Source of the DNA: Bacteroidota bacterium
Lineage (GTDB): Bacteria > Bacteroidota > Bacteroidia > Chitinophagales > BACL12
Direction of reading: 5' to 3'
Assembly: GCA_016718035.1 (NCBI GenBank)
Contig: JADKEK010000004.1
Coordinates: forward strand, 62,001-126,000
Length of the DNA stretch: 64,000 nucleotides
This document shows positions 1 to 7,608 of the stretch, one piece after another (the stretch's first letter is position 1; each line of letters opens with the position of its first letter). The notes beneath the pieces were generated by a model. It did no database searches, had not been told where the DNA came from, and worked only from the letters and a program-made list of their open reading frames with translations. Made by a program: the position numbers and the translations under genes.

Positions 1-142
1 CGTCGTTAAGCACCCTTAACACACCAAAGTTCACCCGTTCAGGATTATAATATTGAGCAAAACTGAACGTATGGTAAGAGTCCAGCCAACCGTGGTTAGC
101 GTGCCCTCTTGTGTTTGCCGTATGTAATGCAACATTTTTCAT
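1..142 (-). CDS. Pirin family protein (partial, N-terminal part)
   Basis: The reverse strand reads an open frame from an ATG at 142 to the left edge, 47 codons, so only the N-terminus is in the window. It begins MKNVALHTANTRGHANHGWL and continues to a segment ending GVLRVLND. The RGHANHGWLDSYHTFSFA pattern, followed by a conserved RVLN-D, is characteristic of the pirin/YhhW bicupin family, whose members bind metal through His residues; some are quercetin 2,3-dioxygenases. A purine-rich stretch (AAGGAAAC) just upstream of the ATG could serve as a ribosome site. The substrate cannot be inferred from this fragment. The family call is firm despite truncation because the diagnostic N-terminal motif is present. 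Confidence 0.88.
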   Translation of the reverse strand, partial: MKNVALHTANTRGHANHGWLDSYHTFSFAQYYNPERVNFGVLRVLND

Positions 143-197
143 AACGTTTCCTTTTTTTTAACATCGCTGTGCGAATATCGCAAATTTCAGCAATTTG

Positions 198-211
198 TAT
201 GTATATACATA
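198..211. promoter_or_regulatory. 14-bp perfect palindrome upstream of the pirin gene
   Basis: TATGTATATACATA is a perfect palindrome, 56 bp upstream of the pirin start. The rest of 143-390 is AT-rich, with no convincing open frame. A dyad in this position could be a regulator-binding site, but no regulator is encoded nearby and AT-rich palindromes occur by chance. Confidence 0.25.
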
Positions 212-390
212 TAAATCATCGAAAAAGTTCGAATAAACAAAAAAATGTTCATGGTGGAGTAGCTGCTTATTAGCTATTTATAGTAATCTATGTACACCAG
301 AAATAAGCATAAAGTAATCCAATAGACTAAATACAAAGCCGCAAAACGGAGAATTTAATTTGCTTATAAATCTAATACCTTTCTAATAGC

Positions 391-702
391 TTATTTAATT
401 TCATTAAATGTAGCCTCATCAACATCACCAAGTTTTTTTTTAAGCCTTTCCTGAGAGAGCGAGCGAATTTGGAAGCAATCGGCGGCGGAGGTTTTAGAAA
501 GTCCATTAGTTGTGTTTGGCTCTATTTTTATCATCCATGGAGCAATGCTATATCGTTCCTTCCAATCGGTAATGGGTACAATTATTTTTAAGGGTAGTTT
601 GCCCAACCTGTTATCATTAACAACAATAGCAGGTCTTTTTTTCTGAATTTCAGCACCTTTTGTTGGGTCAAGGTCGATCAACCAAATTTCACTTTGTTTC
701 AT
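391..702 (-). CDS. MazF/PemK-like type II toxin (mRNA interferase)
   Basis: A protein of about 103 residues beginning MKQSEIWLIDLDPTKGAEI. The start of W-x-x-x-L-D-P-x-x-G-x-E, then KRPAIVVNDN (the R-P-x-x-V-x-x-x motif) and a central VPIT segment, are the hallmarks of the MazF/PemK/Kid SH3-like fold, which cleaves RNA. An in-frame ATG six codons upstream exists, but the chosen start places the conserved motif at the N-terminus as in the family. The gene overlaps the end of the upstream antitoxin gene by 14 nt, so translation is probably coupled. Length is normal and nothing essential is visibly missing, so it is probably an active toxin. The RNA cleavage specificity is unknown. Confidence 0.85.
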   Translation of the reverse strand: MKQSEIWLIDLDPTKGAEIQKKRPAIVVNDNRLGKLPLKIIVPITDWKERYSIAPWMIKIEPNTTNGLSKTSAADCFQIRSLSQERLKKKLGDVDEATFNEIK

Positions 703-901
703 AGAAATTTTCCAAATCAAGTGAAGTAAATGCAGTTAAATCTTTGTCGTTTACATAATCATTGTAAAGTTCATTGGCAGCAAATTCCATTTGATTTCCC
801 ATTTCTTCCTTTTTAATGGATTTGATCGTTTCCTCTACCACATAAAACCTTTGGGTAAGTGGTAATCGTAAGATTTCCTGTATTAAATCTATAGTTTGCA
901 T
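689..901 (-). CDS. Antitoxin of the MazF/PemK-like module
   Basis: A 70-residue acidic, helical protein (MQTIDLIQEILRLPLTQRFY...) directly upstream of, and overlapping, the toxin gene in the same operon. The N-terminal half (residues 1-30) reads as an amphipathic helix pair. The C-terminal half is rich in Asp, Glu, Asn and aromatics, as in disordered toxin-neutralising tails. It lacks an evident ribbon-helix-helix or AbrB signature, so its DNA-binding mode is not clear. Small proteins of this kind accompany PemK-type toxins in many Bacteroidota. The call rests mainly on position, size and overlap. Confidence 0.7.
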   Translation of the reverse strand: MQTIDLIQEILRLPLTQRFYVVEETIKSIKKEEMGNQMEFAANELYNDYVNDKDLTAFTSLDLENFYETK

Positions 902-980
902 ATTCGTAATATTTTAAGGATAAAAATTGCTACCTACCAACAATAGCGAAAGTCCTTTTACTTTATTTAACGTATTTATT

Positions 981-1015
981 TGGACTACAGTGTCCACGTA
1001 TCTATTTTTTGATAC
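981..1015. promoter_or_regulatory. Inverted repeats upstream of the antitoxin-toxin operon (possible operator)
   Basis: Within the 293-nt gene-free stretch 902-1194, two dyads lie side by side: TGGAC-N6-GTCCA at 981-996 and GTATC-N8-GATAC at 998-1015. A further GGATAC half-site follows at 1021-1026. They are 80-125 nt upstream of the antitoxin start at 901. Autoregulation through such dyads is the rule for type II modules, so an operator is plausible. The distance to the start codon is larger than usual. Confidence 0.35.
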
Positions 1016-1194
1016 TTATTGGATACAAAATTAACTTAAATATTCAAAATAGTATTCATTGAGCCTATAATTCAGGTAGCAATTGGATTGCATCATTGCT
1101 GAATATATGCCTGTCACCTAAGAAGTCTGCTACCAAAAAGTCTGAGACGTTTTCGACCAGTAGGTTAACATTTTAAATAGTGCATTTAATTATA

Positions 1195-1629
1195 TCAACC
1201 CAAAATTAAACCAAAGTATACCTTTTCATAAACTCCCCCGGCATTCACCACCGGCACCACCGCATTTTTAAAATCCTTTGGATTGCGTGTAATAATGGCA
1301 TCGGTGAATTCGGTTTTTGTTGCAGCGTTATGTAACAGGGCTTCTTCAAATTCAGTGAAGTTAGAATTAAATGCCATTAAAATATCTTGTTTATTTATTT
1401 CAATAATTTCAACAATATGTAATAATTGTTGTAAATGTTCAACAGCTTTTACTTTACCTATTTCTTTACGCAAAAAATAATAACAGGTAATAATACTTTG
1501 AGCACTGATAAATGCTTCCAGTTTTTTATTTTCACATAATACCAATACCTGTTCAGCATAATCGCCAAAAGGTTTTCTCCCGAAATAAAAATCGAGCAAA
1601 ATATCAGTATCAATAAAAACTGTTTTCAA
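1195..1629 (-). CDS. PIN-domain toxin (VapC-like ribonuclease)
   Basis: A 144-residue protein opening with MKTVFIDTDILLDFYFGRKP. The early Asp cluster (D7, D9 region), a central acidic helix (residues about 90-97, TEFEEALLHNAA) and the later TEFTDAIITRNPKDF (D about 109) fit the quartet of acidic metal ligands of the PIN fold. The family cleaves RNA with Mg or Mn. The gene shares a 4-nt ATGA overlap with the antitoxin gene upstream, so the two are translated together. Length is typical of the group. Targets (tRNA, rRNA or mRNA) cannot be told from sequence. Confidence 0.87.
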   Translation of the reverse strand: MKTVFIDTDILLDFYFGRKPFGDYAEQVLVLCENKKLEAFISAQSIITCYYFLRKEIGKVKAVEHLQQLLHIVEIIEINKQDILMAFNSNFTEFEEALLHNAATKTEFTDAIITRNPKDFKNAVVPVVNAGGVYEKVYFGLILG

Positions 1630-1877
1630 CGAGCGGATTTATCTTCTTTATTTTTAATTAATTCTTTATATGAAGTTTGTTCAGGGTATTTCCATTTAAT
1701 GATACCTTTCGATAATACAATTGTAGGTGATTTTTTTTCTGATGTATCATGTATTTCATATAAACGTTCAATGTATTCTTCAAACAAAGCTGAGACCGAA
1801 CGTTTTTGATTACGACTAATGGAACGTGCTTTTTTAATCACGTTTTTATCGATGCTTAAGGTGAGTTTTGTTTTCAT
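1626..1877 (-). CDS. Ribbon-helix-helix-type antitoxin (DUF6364-like)
   Basis: An 83-residue basic protein starting MKTKLTLSIDKNVIKKARSI. The short beta strand (TKLTLSID), followed by a helix with K-x-A and then SVSALFEEYIERL, matches ribbon-helix-helix antitoxins of the DUF6364 kind. Such proteins bind operator DNA with the N-terminus and neutralise PIN toxins with the C-terminal tail. It overlaps the PIN gene by 4 nt. Two perfect palindromes sit immediately upstream of the start (1879-1905), as expected for an autorepressor. Confidence 0.8.
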   Translation of the reverse strand: MKTKLTLSIDKNVIKKARSISRNQKRSVSALFEEYIERLYEIHDTSEKKSPTIVLSKGIIKWKYPEQTSYKELIKNKEDKSAR

Positions 1878-1878
1878 T

Positions 1879-1905
1879 ATACGTATGAAAAATAAAGATA
1901 CGTAT
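1879..1905. promoter_or_regulatory. Paired ATACGTAT palindromes, probable autoregulatory operator of the PIN module
   Basis: The 8-bp palindrome ATACGTAT occurs twice, at 1879-1886 and 1898-1905. The copies are 19 bp apart start to start and begin one base upstream of the antitoxin ATG. Between them the reverse strand reads TATCTTTA, one base away from the Bacteroidota -7 consensus TAnnTTTG. Two equal half-sites at this spacing straddling the promoter fit binding by ribbon-helix-helix dimers. The remainder up to 2118 has no gene that I can support. Confidence 0.6.
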
Positions 1906-2118
1906 TGTTTTATTCATTTTATACCTATTAAACATCTCTTTTTTCGGCATCCAAATTTTTTTATGAAATGTTTTCCCCATTTTATATGTTTATTTCAACA
2001 TAACAGCACAGTACGTTTCATCAATCATATTATATAAAAATATATGTGTACAAACCCGATGCACTGTAAATCATACAAAAGGTCGTTTATGAACATGGAG
2101 GTGGAAAAGTGTGACTTG

Positions 2119-2178
2119 TTTGTAAACACTTTTATGTCATACTTTCGTAAAACCTCTCGCCGAAAAGTGGGAGGTTTT
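2119..2178 (+). promoter_or_regulatory. nrdJ promoter-like elements and 5' leader hairpin
   Basis: TTTG at 2119-2122 and TACTTTCG at 2140-2147 are 17 bp apart and resemble a Bacteroidota -33/-7 pair. Directly after lies a strong hairpin: AAAACCTCTC (2149-2158) pairs with GGGAGGTTTT (2169-2178) around a 10-nt loop. If the promoter is right, the RNA starts at or inside this hairpin, about 45 nt before the nrdJ ATG. It could be an attenuator, an RNA-stabilising 5' stem, or a terminator for an upstream transcript. No B12-box or other cobalamin riboswitch feature was recognised. Confidence 0.4.
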
Positions 2179-2224
2179 TCTGTCAATAACCAATTACGAA
2201 CCGAAACGAATCTTATCACAATTT

Positions 2225-5200
2225 ATGGCCAGCGCTAAAAAACAAAAAGCAGGGTTACAATTTGACCGCTACTTTACAAAAGAAGGAGTGAGCCCCTTCG
2301 ACCAATATGAATACGAGCTCCGTGCATCCGTTATCCGGAATACAACCGGTGATGCTGTATTTGAAATGTATAATGTTGAAGTTCCTAAAGAATGGAGTCA
2401 GGTGGCAACCGACATTCTTGCGCAAAAGTATTTCCGCAAGGCTGGTGTTCCACAGGCTGATGGTTCATTAGGAAGTGAAACATCTATTAAACAAGTTGCA
2501 CACCGTTTAGCTGATTGCTGGAAGCAATGGGGTGAAAACTATGGTTATTTCTCATCAAAAAAAGATGCCGATATCTTTTATGAAGAATTGGTATATATGA
2601 TAGTTGGTCAGTTAGCAGCACCTAACTCACCACAATGGTTCAATACCGGTTTATATTCTACCTATGGCATTAAAGGAAAGCCACAGGGACATTATTATGT
2701 AGACCCGGTAACAGAAGAGCTTAAAAAATCTACCTCTGCTTACGAGCGCCCTCAACCACATGCATGCTTTATTTTAAGTGTGGATGATGACTTAGTTAAT
2801 CAGGGTGGTATTATGGATTTGTGGACACGCGAAGCACGTATTTTTAAATACGGTTCAGGTGTGGGAACAAACTATTCGAAAATTCGTGGTGAAGGTGAAA
2901 AATTATCTGGTGGCGGAACATCAAGCGGCTTAATGAGCTTCTTAAAAATTGGTGATGCTGCTGCAGGTGCAATTAAATCTGGTGGAACAACACGTCGTGC
3001 GGCCAAAATGGTGTGTTTAGACCTCGATCACCCGGAAATTGAAACGTTTATTGACTGGAAAGTAAAAGAAGAAGATAAAGTTGCTGCCTTAATTGCTGCG
3101 GGTTATTCATCTGATTATGAAGGTGAAGCTTACCGCACAGTGGCTGGACAAAACTCTAATAACTCGGTTCGTGTTTCTAATAAATTCTTCAAAGCGCTTG
3201 AAGAAGAAAAAGAATGGGAATTGATTGGTCGCTCTAACGGCAAAGTGATGAAAACCGTTGATGCGAAAAAATTGTGGGAAAAAATTGCCTACGCTGCTTG
3301 GCGTTGTGCTGACCCAGGTATTCAATATGATACTACTATTAACGAGTGGCATACTTGTCCTAAATCAGGACGTATCAATGCATCTAACCCATGCAGCGAA
3401 TATATGTTCCTCGACAATACTGCTTGTAACCTTGCATCTATCAACTTACGCAAGTTTTACGATGACGATAAACTCGTGTTTAATGTAGAAGCATTTGAAC
3501 ATGCTTGTCGCATTTGGACTGTTGTATTGGAAGTTTCAGTGTTAATGGCGCAATTCCCTTCAAAAGAAGTTGCTGAATTATCTTATGAATTCCGCACACT
3601 CGGTTTAGGATTTGCTAACCTCGGTTCTGTATTAATGGTATCGGGTATTCCTTACGATAGCGATAAAGCACGTGCAATTGCAGGTTCTATTTCTGCTATC
3701 ATGACCGGTATTTCTTATAAAACTTCGGCTGAAATGGCGGGCGTTTTAGGAACATTTAAAGGTTACGATTTAAATAAAGAAGATATGATGCGTGTTATGC
3801 GTAACCACCGTTATGCAGCATATAATGCATCTGAAAATTACGAAAACCTCGAAATCAAACCAATGGGTATCGATCAGGCTTTATGTCCTGAATACTTACT
3901 CAAAGCGGCTTGTAACGCATGGGATGGCGCATTGCAATTAGGTGAACAATTTGGTTACCGCAACGCACAAGCCACTGTAATTGCTCCAACAGGCACTATT
4001 GGTTTATTGATGGATTGCGATACTACCGGTGTTGAACCTGATTTTGCTTTGGTGAAATTCAAAAAATTATCTGGTGGTGGTTATTTCAAAATTATCAACC
4101 AAAGTATTCCACTTGCACTCAAAAATCTTGGATATAAAGACGAAAGTATTCAGGCAATTGTTGATTATGCAAAAGGAACCGGTACATTAAAAGGTGCACC
4201 ATATATTAATTTCGATTCATTAAAACTGAAAGGTTTTACGCATGAAGAAGTGGAACATGTGGATTCAATAATGGCTGCTGCATTTGATATCAGCTTTGCA
4301 TTTAACGTATTTACTTTAGGTGAAGCAACCATGGAACGCCTTGGTTACAGCGCCGAACATTATACTGAACCCGGATTTAATTTATTACGCGCATTAGGTT
4401 TCTCGAGAGAAGAAATTGAAGCTGCTAATAATCACATTTGTGGTACCATGACAATTGAAGGTGCACCACAATTACAAGAAAAACATTATTCAGTATTTGA
4501 TTGCGCAAATAAATGCGGAAAAATTGGTGAACGTTATATCCACCAATACGGTCACGTGCGTATGATGGGTGCCGTTCAACCATTTATTTCTGGGGCTATT
4601 TCTAAAACAATTAACCTCCCTAACGAGGCAACTGTTGAAGATATAGAAGGTTGTTATATGATGAGCTGGCAGTTGGGATTAAAAGCAAATGCTTTATATC
4701 GCGACGGTTCAAAATTATCGCAACCGCTTTCTACAAAAAGCGATTCGAAAGAAGAAAAAGAAGCACCAAAACACGTATGGACTTCTGAAGAAGTACTCGA
4801 AGCAGCACGCAGCATTATTATGCAATCAACTGATACCATTTTCAAACGTCAGTTGTCACGCGTAGTTGAACGCAAAAAATTACCTGCAAAACGCGATGGC
4901 TTTACACAAAAATCTAAAATAGGTGGTCAAACCATATTTGTGCGCACAGGTGAATATGAAGATGGCACGTTAGGTGAAATCTTTATCGATATGCACAAAG
5001 AAGGTGCTTCATATCGTTCATTGTTAAACTGTTTTGCTATTGCAGTATCTATCGGTTTACAATACGGTGTGCCACTGGAAGAATTTGCTGATAAATTTAC
5101 TTTCACCCGTTTCGAACCAAGCGGACCGGTTGATCACGCCAATATTAAATTCAGTACTTCGATAGTAGATTATGTATTCCGTTTATTAGGATTCGAATAT

Positions 5201-5512
5201 TTAAATCGCACCGACTTAGTGCATGTTGCACCGGAAGATTTAAGTACCTTAGAAAAATCGACTCAGGATATATCGACGGAAGCTACAGGCAACTATCCGG
5301 TAACTGAACCGATTGCAGAATCAAAAGAGAAAAAAGCACAAGCAACAAGAAAAGCTACTGCCGAAAAATACGAAATTGTTAATGCTACAGATGCAGCTAA
5401 CAAATCGTTAATGGGCGATGCTCCACCTTGTCCGAAATGTGGTCACACCACTATTCGCAACGGTACTTGCTACAAATGCTTAAACTGTGGCGAAAGCTTA
5501 GGATGCAGTTGA
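2225..5512 (+). CDS. nrdJ: Class II (adenosylcobalamin-dependent) ribonucleotide reductase
   Basis: A 1095-residue enzyme that reduces ribonucleotides to deoxyribonucleotides using coenzyme B12 to make the thiyl radical. The barrel carries HACF (about residue 178), the finger-loop NPCSE (about residue 391) with the N-C-E active-site trio, then DNTACNLASINL with the second redox Cys. A phosphate-binding APTGTIG motif lies near 594. The C-terminus ends in a zinc-ribbon-like tail with CPKCGHT and CLNCGESLGCS (residues about 1070-1095), the usual NrdJ C-terminal cysteine cluster. Length matches long NrdJ proteins. It is monocistronic with its own terminator. B12-dependence implies cobalamin uptake or synthesis elsewhere in the genome. 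Confidence 0.97.
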   Translation: MASAKKQKAGLQFDRYFTKEGVSPFDQYEYELRASVIRNTTGDAVFEMYNVEVPKEWSQVATDILAQKYFRKAGVPQADGSLGSETSIKQVAHRLADCWKQWGENYGYFSSKKDADIFYEELVYMIVGQLAAPNSPQWFNTGLYSTYGIKGKPQGHYYVDPVTEELKKSTSAYERPQPHACFILSVDDDLVNQGGIMDLWTREARIFKYGSGVGTNYSKIRGEGEKLSGGGTSSGLMSFLKIGDAAAGAIKSGGTTRRAAKMVCLDLDHPEIETFIDWKVKEEDKVAALIAAGYSSDYEGEAYRTVAGQNSNNSVRVSNKFFKALEEEKEWELIGRSNGKVMKTVDAKKLWEKIAYAAWRCADPGIQYDTTINEWHTCPKSGRINASNPCSEYMFLDNTACNLASINLRKFYDDDKLVFNVEAFEHACRIWTVVLEVSVLMAQFPSKEVAELSYEFRTLGLGFANLGSVLMVSGIPYDSDKARAIAGSISAIMTGISYKTSAEMAGVLGTFKGYDLNKEDMMRVMRNHRYAAYNASENYENLEIKPMGIDQALCPEYLLKAACNAWDGALQLGEQFGYRNAQATVIAPTGTIGLLMDCDTTGVEPDFALVKFKKLSGGGYFKIINQSIPLALKNLGYKDESIQAIVDYAKGTGTLKGAPYINFDSLKLKGFTHEEVEHVDSIMAAAFDISFAFNVFTLGEATMERLGYSAEHYTEPGFNLLRALGFSREEIEAANNHICGTMTIEGAPQLQEKHYSVFDCANKCGKIGERYIHQYGHVRMMGAVQPFISGAISKTINLPNEATVEDIEGCYMMSWQLGLKANALYRDGSKLSQPLSTKSDSKEEKEAPKHVWTSEEVLEAARSIIMQSTDTIFKRQLSRVVERKKLPAKRDGFTQKSKIGGQTIFVRTGEYEDGTLGEIFIDMHKEGASYRSLLNCFAIAVSIGLQYGVPLEEFADKFTFTRFEPSGPVDHANIKFSTSIVDYVFRLLGFEYLNRTDLVHVAPEDLSTLEKSTQDISTEATGNYPVTEPIAESKEKKAQATRKATAEKYEIVNATDAANKSLMGDAPPCPKCGHTTIRNGTCYKCLNCGESLGCS

Positions 5513-5530
5513 TCTTAAACCATTGATATT

Positions 5531-5558
5531 AAAAACCCGGCATTGTCCGGGTTTTTTT
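5531..5558 (+). terminator. Rho-independent terminator of nrdJ
   Basis: AAAAACCCGG (5531-5540) pairs with CCGGGTTTTT (5547-5556) around the 6-nt loop CATTGT, and the T-run continues to 5558. It lies 18 nt after the nrdJ stop codon. Confidence 0.9.
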
Positions 5559-5560
5559 AT

Positions 5561-5983
5561 GAGTAATGAGTTGTCCGCCTCGGCAGACATGAGTGATGAG
5601 TGGTTCTGAGTGAAAATTAAATGAAGAAAATTGCCTGTACTTTTTTAGTAGTTATGAAAATGATTTGCCTAAATCCTTCGTGTTACTTCGAGGCCCTTTG
5701 AGACTTGGAGGCTCACTATCGAAAATAAAATGTTAACACGTTCATTGCATTGAAACAATCGCATGAAATGATTAAGAACTACATTTGGAATCAGACCACA
5801 AAGTCTCCAAGTAGCTCAAAGCAACACAAAGTCGAAACCACTAGACACAATGCTATCTTACTCCACCCGCTCACCCCTCAGCTAATCAGCTAATTTGCTA
5901 ATTAGCTAATTGAAATGTTAAAGTGAATCCCAATAAATCATAATCTGCCAATCATTGCGTTAATTTGTTCTGAATTCAACCAC
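5561..5983. other. Gene-free stretch with dispersed repeat copies
   Basis: No gene seen. 5561-5603 carries a unit (GTCCGCC-loop-GGCAGAC followed by ATGAGTGATGAGTGG) that recurs at 18288-18329 and 18715-18751. Around 5690-5720 and 5795-5840 lie divergent arms of an imperfect inverted repeat: CTTTGAG/TTGGAG pairs with CTCCAAG/CTCAAAG. 5880-5910 is a short tandem array of GCTAATT-like units. These are intergenic repeats, not coding sequence. Confidence 0.6.
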
Positions 5984-6454
5984 ATGTCGCTCAAAAACAG
6001 CCCTCTCCTCTTGTTGGCAGCAATTATCATCAGTTCCTGCTCAGGAAAAAAAGCAACACCCGAAAATGTTGCCTTAGATTTTTATAACCAATTGTTTAAT
6101 GAACATAACCTGGAAAAAGCAAGTGAATTAGTAACTGCAGCAAGCAAAGAAAAATTGAGAAACGATTTTAAATTTATTGAAGGCGCTTTACAAATTGTAC
6201 AGGAAGCAACACCAACAACTTATATTTATAAAGTAGATGCTGATAAATCTAAAATTGGTAACGACTCTGCCTTTATACATATATGGACATCGTTAGACAG
6301 CACTACCATGGAAACTTTATTGATTAAAGAAAATGAAACATGGTTGGTAGATTTTAATTACACCCCACCTGTTGATGCTTTTAATAAAGAATTAATAGAT
6401 GATGTATTAACAGAAATGCAACAATTTGTAGACACGGTTACTGTTGCAAAATAA
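5984..6454 (+). CDS. Exported lipoprotein, NTF2/DUF4878-like
   Basis: A 156-residue protein with a short hydrophobic N-terminus ending ISSC (Cys19), which fits a lipoprotein signal (lipobox variant), so the mature protein would be membrane-anchored. The mature part begins KKATPENVALDFYNQLFNEHN. A helix carrying PENVALDFY followed by a strand-rich half with E-T-W-L-V-D-F resembles DUF4878 and other NTF2-like lipoproteins that follow a -P-x-x-V-A-x-x-F- pattern. Ligand and role are unknown. It converges with the peroxidase-like gene on the other strand, 2 nt away. No clear -7 element is present (TTAATTTG about 20 nt upstream is close). Confidence 0.72.
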   Translation: MSLKNSPLLLLAAIIISSCSGKKATPENVALDFYNQLFNEHNLEKASELVTAASKEKLRNDFKFIEGALQIVQEATPTTYIYKVDADKSKIGNDSAFIHIWTSLDSTTMETLLIKENETWLVDFNYTPPVDAFNKELIDDVLTEMQQFVDTVTVAK

Positions 6455-6456
6455 AA

Positions 6457-7563
6457 TTAATCTTCTTCAAACGGATTTTGATAAATCGGATTATCCTTTA
6501 GTGTATGGTCTGTAAGCGTTTTTAAAAATGCAATTAATTGTGCTTTTTCTGTTGCATCTAATTGAACACCTCCCTGAAATGCGAATTGCATAAAATTATC
6601 AGTAAATGGTGTGTCGTTTACCCCTTCTGAATAATAATCCAATACTTCTTCTAAAGTGGCGAAACGCCCGTCGTGCATATATGGCGCCGTTAATTCGATA
6701 TTGCGTAATGAGGGTGTTTTAAATTTTCCATAATCGGAAGTATCGCCAGTAATTAAACCGTATCCTGCATCTGCAAAATCAAAATATCTGTGTGCAAGGT
6801 CGATACCGTTGTTGCGATAAATATAATCTGAAAATAAACCACCATTTACACCATGACAGTGAAAACAATCGCCACCATCTAATGCTTCAAATGATAAATA
6901 ACCCGCTAATTCATCGTCAGTAAAAAATGCAAATCCTGCTACAACACTATCAAATTTAGCATTACCTGCCAATAAAGATTTTACAAATTGCGCTAACGCT
7001 TTTCCGGTTAAGTCTGCAGTAATTGTTGACTCACCAAAAGCTTCATAAAACATTTTGGGATAAATATCGGAACGCGATAATTTGGTTATTACATTTGGTA
7101 GTATCTCATGCATTTCTACAGGGTCCTGAATTGGCATTAAAACCTGATCCTCTAAAGTTGTTGCACGTCCATCCCAGAAAAATCCGTTATCATAGGGTTG
7201 AAATCCCAAATTAAAAATCGGCATAGCATTTCTTTTTCCTGCAATACCATCTATACCAATACTAAATTTAACCGTATCGGAAAATGCATGATTAACATTA
7301 TGGCAACCGGCGCAAGATAAAGTGCTATCAGCAGATAAAATGGGGTCATAAAATAAATACCTTCCTAATTCAACACCTTTTGCGGTCAAAGGATTACCAT
7401 TGGTAGTCGGCACATTTGGAATGCCCATAGGCGACATAACTGCATAGGGCGTAGGATCGTATACCCATTCTTCACCGCTAATTATTTCGGGGTCTATTTT
7501 ACATTGAGTAAAAAGTATAACAAAAAAACTAAAAAACAATATTGTTAAGCTACGCCATTTCAT
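6457..7563 (-). CDS. Di-haem cytochrome c peroxidase / MauG-MbnH family lipoprotein (copy 2)
   Basis: A 368-residue protein with a signal sequence ending LFTQC (lipobox-like). Two c-type haem motifs are present, CAGCH (about residue 84) and CFHCH (about residue 233). The conserved APYMHDGRFATLEEVLDYY segment, typical of bacterial cytochrome c peroxidases and MauG, lies near 292. The family includes true H2O2 peroxidases and protein-modifying enzymes (MauG, MbnH). It is the third gene of a minus-strand operon after the MbnP-like gene and a first di-haem gene (46-nt gap). That context favours a role in copper handling or MbnP maturation, but a peroxide-scavenging role remains possible. Sequence similarity to the neighbouring copy suggests an old duplication. 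Confidence 0.9.
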   Translation of the reverse strand: MKWRSLTILFFSFFVILFTQCKIDPEIISGEEWVYDPTPYAVMSPMGIPNVPTTNGNPLTAKGVELGRYLFYDPILSADSTLSCAGCHNVNHAFSDTVKFSIGIDGIAGKRNAMPIFNLGFQPYDNGFFWDGRATTLEDQVLMPIQDPVEMHEILPNVITKLSRSDIYPKMFYEAFGESTITADLTGKALAQFVKSLLAGNAKFDSVVAGFAFFTDDELAGYLSFEALDGGDCFHCHGVNGGLFSDYIYRNNGIDLAHRYFDFADAGYGLITGDTSDYGKFKTPSLRNIELTAPYMHDGRFATLEEVLDYYSEGVNDTPFTDNFMQFAFQGGVQLDATEKAQLIAFLKTLTDHTLKDNPIYQNPFEED

Positions 7564-7608
7564 TTGTAAGTAAAGTTAAATAAAAAACAAAGATATCGGC
7601 AAAATAAT

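Noticed and set aside
2040..2224. Cobalamin riboswitch before nrdJ
   Set aside because: I looked for a B12-box-like conserved core and found none, only a simple hairpin.
2044..2238. Open frame across the nrdJ leader
   Set aside because: It runs through the promoter-like element and hairpin, overlaps the nrdJ start and has no protein-like composition.
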